Assembly: GCA_028023455.1 (NCBI GenBank)
Contig: JAQFVV010013080.1
Coordinates: 124,001-188,000 of the forward strand
DNA length: 64,000 bases
Direction of reading: 5' to 3'
Source of the DNA: Epiperipatus broadwayi
Lineage: Eukaryota; Onychophora; Udeonychophora; Euonychophora; Peripatidae
A model generated the notes under the pieces. That model ran no database searches. It saw only the letters and a list, made by a program, of their open reading frames with translations, and was not told where the DNA came from. Shown here piece after piece: positions 58,361 through 64,000 of the stretch. Position 1 is the stretch's first letter; the number at the start of each line of letters is the position of its first letter. A program made the position numbers and the translations under genes.

Positions 58361-59371
58361 ACATGATGTTCTATCTCTTACATAAATAAATTCTGGTATA
58401 AGATTGCAGAATGTTATTTTTTAAAATTTATAGCTAAAGACAATTGGGAAAGTATAACATTCATTATTGCATTATTGTTTAAGAAATAATATATCTGGCA
58501 CATATGTAGAAAATATTTTGCTACATCTTTTAAATAATTTTAGAAGTTAGGCATTGATCTATCTAGATTAGATATATTGTAATAACGTTTAAGTGTACCT
58601 CTAGCTTAAGAAAATAATAATTTCAGACCTTAAGAAGAATTTCTAGTTATTGATGAGAAGTTGTGTAATAAAATTATTATCTGTAAATATGCATTCTGTT
58701 AAAATAACACTATTCGAATTTATATTATCAAAGCCAAAAAGTATTAAGGCAAAAGTAACTACTAAATATTGGCCTACTTTCAAATAAATTAATGTGTGCT
58801 TAAAAATTCCTGCTATAAAATAATAAAGTTTAAAGAGAAAATGAAATTAGGAGCTGAATAATTTCACAAATAATATTAATTTTTTTTAAAAAAAAAATAA
58901 ACAGTGACAAATTCTGTAAAAATAAAAATATATAAAATCAGACTAATGTAATAATAACTTTTAGTTTAAAAGGAAATGAAAAAAAGCTTCAGGTTGAAAA
59001 CACCTTTTTAATGTAAGCAACAAAAAAATATTTTTTAAATTTAATATTTTTGAGTAAAACAAAACCAATAATTTTTATTTTTTCTGGATTAACATAATAG
59101 TCAAATAAATATTATGAACATTCATACAAAAATGGTAGCCTTGATAATTTAAATTTTGAATTTTTATTAATGTTTAGTATGGTTTTGATATGTAAAATAT
59201 ATTCATGGCAATCTATCTTCTTTAATGTCACCAGCTTTTATATACATTTTCTAATTATTCTAATTATTTAACATGTTTAATCTTAATTTTTAAAGATATT
59301 TAAATTTATTTAAATAATCTACTTTTTCAGAGAGAGGAATACTTGTATCTTTTCTGTTTATTGTTATTGTC
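58361..59371. other. AT-rich non-coding region
   Basis: Nothing recognised. Confidence 0.3.
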
Positions 59372-59870
59372 CAGACCTCTTTAATTTTTCACTTTTTATC
59401 TTCCCGCTCAAAGCACACAATTATATCGAGAGGATGCTAAGGATTAATAAAATTCAAAATTTAAATTATCAAGGTTACTTATTTGAATATTAATTTAATT
59501 CTAAAAAAATCAATTTTTTTTGAATAAGTTCCTCAAGAGATGTGAGTTTTGAAAAGCAGAAATAGAGGTTGAGCTTTAGTTTGGGAACCTAGACCTCTTT
59601 ATTTTTTCACTTTTTGTACTCTTGCTCAAAGCACACAGTTATACCAAAAAGATGCTAAGCATTAATAATATTCAAAATTTAAATTATCAAGGCTACCTTT
59701 TCTGTATAAATGTTACATAACATTTATTTGAATATTAATATTCTAAAAAGTTTATCTTTTTGAATGATAAGTTGCTCAGGAGTCATGTGAGTTTTGAAAA
59801 GTAGAAGTGGAGGTTGAGCTTTAGTTTGAGAATCTTTAGCTATGACTCTACCATTAGTCAGGATGAAAGA
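59372..59870 (-). repeat. Tandem duplication (period about 217 bp) containing SINE family S pieces
   Basis: AGACCTCTTTAATTTTTCAC at 59,374 recurs as AGACCTCTTTATTTTTTCAC at 59,591. CTCAAAGCACACA, GATGCTAAG and TTCAAAATTTAAATTATCAA repeat in the same order. Each unit ends with GTGAGTTTTGAAAAG and GGTTGAGCTTTAGTTTG. The second unit runs on into AATCTTTAGCTATGACTCTACC, like the tRNA-derived SINE heads at 54.7 and 55.4 kb. Confidence 0.7.
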
Positions 59871-60730
59871 TTTTGGGGGAGGGGAAGGGGCTGATAAAAA
59901 AAGAATTATAAACTGTTGTGTATTTTTTTTAAAGCATAAAATTTAAAGCTATAATAACAGTCAAAAAACAATTATGAAGGAACTGAAGAAAAACTTTCTT
60001 TTAAAGTTTTTTACATATCTTTTAGAATGCAGTATAAAGTCCTATTAATTTTCATATTCAGAAAATGGCTATTATATAATAGTTATTTGTGTAAAGTGAA
60101 ATTTTATTATCTTAAAAGTAACTACATTATTCTTTCTTCTCAAAAAATAGCTCACAAAGCAATAAATGAATTTTATTTTTATTGAAATAGTAGTATAAGG
60201 TTTTGCTATAATTTTTTAATATACATGTACATTTATTAGATTGCCAATAATTTTTTTATTACACGTGTACATTTGTATATTTAATTATACAGATGTGCAA
60301 TCATAATAAATATTTATATAAACTATCACCAATTATTTCATGTCATTTGTATACCAAAGCATTAAATGCATTAATTTTATCATTTATTCATTGCATATAA
60401 TTAAATTCAAGTTTAGGAAAGTGTGATGGAGGAGAAAGGTCTATATATATATATTTCAAAGTCATTTAATGCTTAATATAACTACATATTATTCACTAAG
60501 TAATTCCAACTTTTTTATATTCTCATATTTATTTGTAAAAGATAAAGAAATAAATTCTTTAAAACAACTTTGTAAATAGGTAATTAATTATTCTGCCTGA
60601 TCAGTTTGTAAACTAATTTAAAAATTAAAAGTTTAATTTAAGAGATTTATTATTTTAATAAGTAACAGCCAGAGAGAATGATAATATACCTGAGAAGTAA
60701 GTAAATAAGTGATATGATTAATAATTTTTG
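59871..60730. other. AT-rich spacer
   Basis: Nothing recognised. A G-rich run lies at 59,875-59,890. Confidence 0.3.
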
Positions 60731-60907
60731 TTAGACATTCATTAGACTAGAGATTATTCATTTAATGGATAATATTTCTGTAGTTTAATGTTTACTAGCC
60801 CACTCTCACCCAATATAGGGACTGGTTTCTACTCACTTTCAACACCTTGTGGAGGTGTGTAATCATAAGCATATGATTGAAGATATGCGAAAAAAGATGT
60901 ATGATCC

Positions 60908-60949
60908 CCAAGATGTTCATTTCATGCTGAAGCAGTATTCATCAGTTGG
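60908..60949 (-). ncRNA. Type I hammerhead ribozyme, family C copy C5 (intact core)
   Basis: Minus strand: stem I CCAA/TTGG, core CTGATGA, stem II ATAC/GCAT with loop TGCTTCA (one mismatch), GAAA, stem III ATG/CAT with loop AA, H17 = C. All catalytic core bases are present, which is not true of any copy at locus 1 except the stem II-deleted C3. Confidence 0.72.
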
Positions 60950-61318
60950 CCCAGATCAAATTCTCTTACATATATCTCTATCATTATTCAGTCAGTATAT
61001 ATAGATAAGGAAATACTATAGTTTAATTGATGTGTCAAAGTTTCTGCCCTCACAACTTTGACACAAACCACTTGATAGAAGTATATTAGTCATTCATTAG
61101 ACTAGAGATTATCCAATAATGAATAATACTTCTGTAGTGTAATTTTCACTACACCATTCTCACACAAAGTAGGGACTGATTTCTTTTTGCTTTAACATCT
61201 TATTGAGGAGTATATTCATAAACTTATAACCAAAGTCATGTGAAAAAGATGAATGATTCCCAAGATGTCCATATATATATAACAATGATAAAGAAATATG
61301 CAAGAGAATGTGATTTGT

Positions 61319-61345
61319 CCAACTGATGAGTGCTGGTTTAGCATG
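61319..61345 (+). ncRNA. Partial hammerhead, family C copy C7
   Basis: CCAA CTGATGA GTGC TGGTTTA GCAT GAAA is perfect, but the stem III 3' side, the cleavage site and the 3' side of stem I are lost by a downstream rearrangement. Confidence 0.55.
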
Positions 61346-61471
61346 AAATATATTTCACATTTAGTCATATATTTATGTTTACACCACTCCACAAAGTTTA
61401 AAAGCAGATAGAAACCAGTGCCTATTTTGCATGAGAGTGGTATAGTTCAAATTAAAGTATAGAAATATTAC

Positions 61472-62899
61472 TCATTAAGTGATATTATTCTTTTAAAAAA
61501 TAAAAATATGAGAATATTGTGAAAGATATAAAAGGATGAATTCAGTATGAAAGATAACTTTTATTTTACATTGTTGTCAATCAGTTGAGTTGAGAAGTTA
61601 GCTAGAAAGCATGTTAAAAAACAATTCAACTACTTTTACCACAAAAGAATCCCAGATTTCAAAATAATTACCAGGAATTATTCAGAAAGCAACCTCATGA
61701 AAGAATGTAAATATTATAAGTCTTTCTAATAAATAACACAGAATCAATAGCTGTTGGTTTTGATAATGAATAGCTAGACAAAACTGTTTTTGGATCATTT
61801 TGGGATTTTGCTTCCATGCAACCCAAGAGCCATTTTCAGGCATGCATGGAACCAAATTGTCTTATATATCAATTCATCAAGAAATTATATCAGCTTGGCT
61901 ACAAAAAAAGTCGTTAATATTATCATTGCCAGATACAAATGATAATCTATATACATATCTTAAGAAAGATATAGCTATATATATTCTGCATTAACATCCT
62001 AATTTAATTTAAAAAAAAAACTTTATCATAATAAATTTATTGTTCTTAAACTATTTAATCTGTAATTATTCATGCTAAACTATTGCCAATATTGTCTTAC
62101 TTTTGTGTGTACTCATTAATCTTATTAGTGTGTATAATTATCTAATAAATTTATATGTCAAGTAAATCTATGTTAAATTATAATTATTAAACTAACTCAT
62201 ATATATATATTTAGATAAACGGAAGGGAGAAATAATATGCATGGAAATCACAGACTAATTAATTTTTTAATATGTGTTTTTGTTTGTTTGTGATGTCCAT
62301 ATTTTATTATATTATTAATCTTTTTTCATTTATTAAATTTAATTATAATTTAAGTTTGAATTCTCTTTTCTCCATGGAAACATTTTTTCTCTATCCATAC
62401 ATAATTGTTTGCATAATTATTAAAGATTCTGATTGAATTTAATAAACACGATAATGTAATTAGTGAGTGATAGATTTGATTTTTTAAAACTGAAACTTGT
62501 CAATCTAAGAGATTAGATTGTAAAACCTAGAAATTTTGCCATACCTAAAATTAAGTATAAGTTAGTTTTACTTAGCCACCTACTTTAATACATATTCTAT
62601 GTTGTTACATAATTTGATAACTTAATTTTGTGAACTAATGATGATTATGTCCTAGGGAATACATATCTTTTAATTCTTTAAACTAATCTCTTATAAAACT
62701 GTTACATAATTTGATGAAACTTCATGTGGCTATAGATATATTTACTCCAAGTCAATGCAATTTTTTTAAAAATTATATAATTGGTATGCCAATGTATGAT
62801 TGAAGATATATTTATTCATAGTCCAATCTCACTTTTATAAATGTTACACAATTATTGGCTAAATTCATATATCTGAGAGAATCAGTGATGATCATGAGT
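61472..62899. other. AT-rich non-coding region
   Basis: Nothing recognised. The 64-codon ORF at 61800-61994 has no family resemblance. Confidence 0.3.
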
Positions 62900-64000
62900 C
62901 AGAGATGAGAAATCAGCAAAAGATGATTACTATATAAATGCTATCACAAAGGTCTGCATAGGGAATAAATATGACAAAAATGAGTAGGGCAGCAATAACC
63001 AGGGAAGTATAGAATATTAATAATATTATTTGATAGATATCACAAGTATGCTGTAAAACTTGGATGACTGAAGGAGAGAAGTGATCCAATAATAAAAGTG
63101 GACCTGACAATGAATGACTTAGAAATAAAGCTAATTCAACAGTAACAGTAAGAGTAAATGGAAAACTTGAAACAATCATTCAAGTAAGTAAAAGAATTAA
63201 ATAGGGAAGTGACATTTTCTACGACCAAAATAATTGTCAAACTTAATATTTTTTTATTGTAACACTCAATTTTCAAACATACAAATAAACTGCTTTTCTG
63301 GAACAAATGATAATCAAAAAGAAAGTATATAAGGTAGTATAATATATATTGTGGGCTAACTACATCTGTTAATGATGGTTGATAATCACAAGGGAAGGGA
63401 GAAAGTTAAAGAAGAGAGACAAAAAGAAATAGAACAGGATAAGATGTATAATGAAGCAATCTTAGTAAAAATAATTATGATCATTAAGGGTTAGAATTAT
63501 ACAAAGAATTTATGAGAGAAAAAATGCTGAAAAGAATGAAGATTTTTGAATGTGTTGGAGACACCATAGAAGAATATAAATCTAATAGAGATATTACAAA
63601 AATATCTAACTCTTAAACTGCTTGAAATATTATAGAGGAATTTAAAGCTGATAGAATTATATAGATTAATCTAAAACTAATGTAGCTGGAGACAATTTTA
63701 AAACTGTTGAAAAGAATAACATTTGTGCAATAGACACAAAAGATGGCACAGAAAATGATACCAGAATAGTCATAAATCTTGTAAAAAAGAATTATTAAGT
63801 ATTAACAGTATCATTTTATGAAGGCTAAAAGTAGATAAATTCTAAAAGTTATAGAGTTAGAAATAATCATGATAATGATATGATGAATAACTATTCAATC
63901 AGTCCATAACACTTTATTTTAGTCACTTTTTGTAGGAAAATGAAAGCCAGATTGAAATAATTCACCTATAGTATTAATGTTATAGAATAGTATGTGCTAC
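62900..64000 (+). pseudogene. Decayed non-LTR reverse transcriptase relic
   Basis: On the plus strand TVTVRVNGKLETIIQVSKRIK at about 63,138-63,210, followed by a stop and GSDIF, matches the R-V-VNG--S--F-VS-GVRQGD box of non-LTR RTs. Downstream purine-rich sequence to the window end looks like more of the decayed sense strand, but I could not place other motifs. The 88-codon hydrophobic minus ORF (62913-63179) is a shadow of this region. Confidence 0.4.

Larger units (their letters stand above)
60731..61471. repeat. Repeat family C, locus 2
   Basis: ATTAGACTAGAGATTA at 60,741 recurs at 61,096 (period 355 bp), followed by a shortened inverted monomer from about 61,275. Same sequence and plan as 35,511-36,886. 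Hammerheads at 60,908-60,949 (minus, intact) and 61,319-61,345 (plus, partial). Confidence 0.8.

Noticed and set aside
62913-63179. 88-codon hydrophobic minus-strand ORF
   Set aside because: It is antisense to an RT-like box on the plus strand and is best explained as its shadow.
1-64000. CRISPR array, operon or bacterial gene cluster
   Set aside because: No regularly spaced short repeats and no prokaryotic gene organisation; all identifiable elements are eukaryotic.

Overview
This is AT-rich (roughly three quarters A+T), repeat-dominated nuclear DNA from a eukaryote, most likely an invertebrate animal. The evidence is a 28S rDNA fragment, an APE-type non-LTR retrotransposon, a Ty3/Gypsy LTR element, Penelope-like elements (PLEs) with GIY-YIG endonucleases, tRNA-derived SINEs, hAT and mariner-type non-autonomous elements, and many kilobases with no open frame. 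I could not recognise a complete host protein-coding gene. Two short coding-like minus-strand stretches near 50.9 and 52.4 kb are the only exon candidates.

Layout: 0.2-0.7 kb is a mutated 28S rRNA fragment. 0.96-1.73 kb is repeat family A. 2.43-3.17 kb is a mariner-like element. 3.61-10.12 kb is a full-length but disrupted two-ORF non-LTR retrotransposon with a 15-bp target-site duplication (TSD). 12.5-13.2 kb is family D, and 13.4-14.0 kb holds remains of an RTE-like APE endonuclease. 16.73-21.60 kb is a Gypsy element with 454/455-bp LTRs, about 98% identical, and a 5-bp TSD. 27.1-27.9 kb is a minus-strand PLE relic. 31.0 and 50.1 kb carry tRNA-like SINEs. 34.3-34.9 kb is family D again. 35.5-36.9 kb is family C. 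38.2-38.5 kb is a foldback. 43.2-44.8 kb is a PLE 3' end flanked by inverted repeats, one arm split by a 398-bp hAT-type element. 47.4-48.2 kb is family B. 48.6-49.1 kb has reverse-transcriptase (RT) remains. 53.3-54.0 kb is family A again. 60.7-61.5 kb is family C again. 62.9-63.4 kb has further RT remains. The rest is AT-rich sequence without recognisable genes.

The main discovery candidate is a set of type I hammerhead ribozyme (HHR) motifs. Four repeat families (A, B, C, D; monomers of about 440, 414, 356 and 475 bp) each carry a sequence that folds as CUGANGA - stem II - GAAA - very short stem III - UH - stem I. Several copies keep the full conserved core. Monomers lie in direct tandem and are followed by an inverted copy, so HHRs occur on both strands of one locus. 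The PLE at 43-45 kb has the same flanking plan and a decayed HHR-like sequence in its repeats. This fits PLE- or retrozyme-like elements that process their RNA by self-cleavage. Hammerheads in PLEs and retrozymes are established knowledge; the number of families and the tandem-plus-inverted arrangement here are what deserve attention.

All retroelement ORFs are broken. Many breaks lie in A or T runs, so part of the damage could be assembly error rather than decay.
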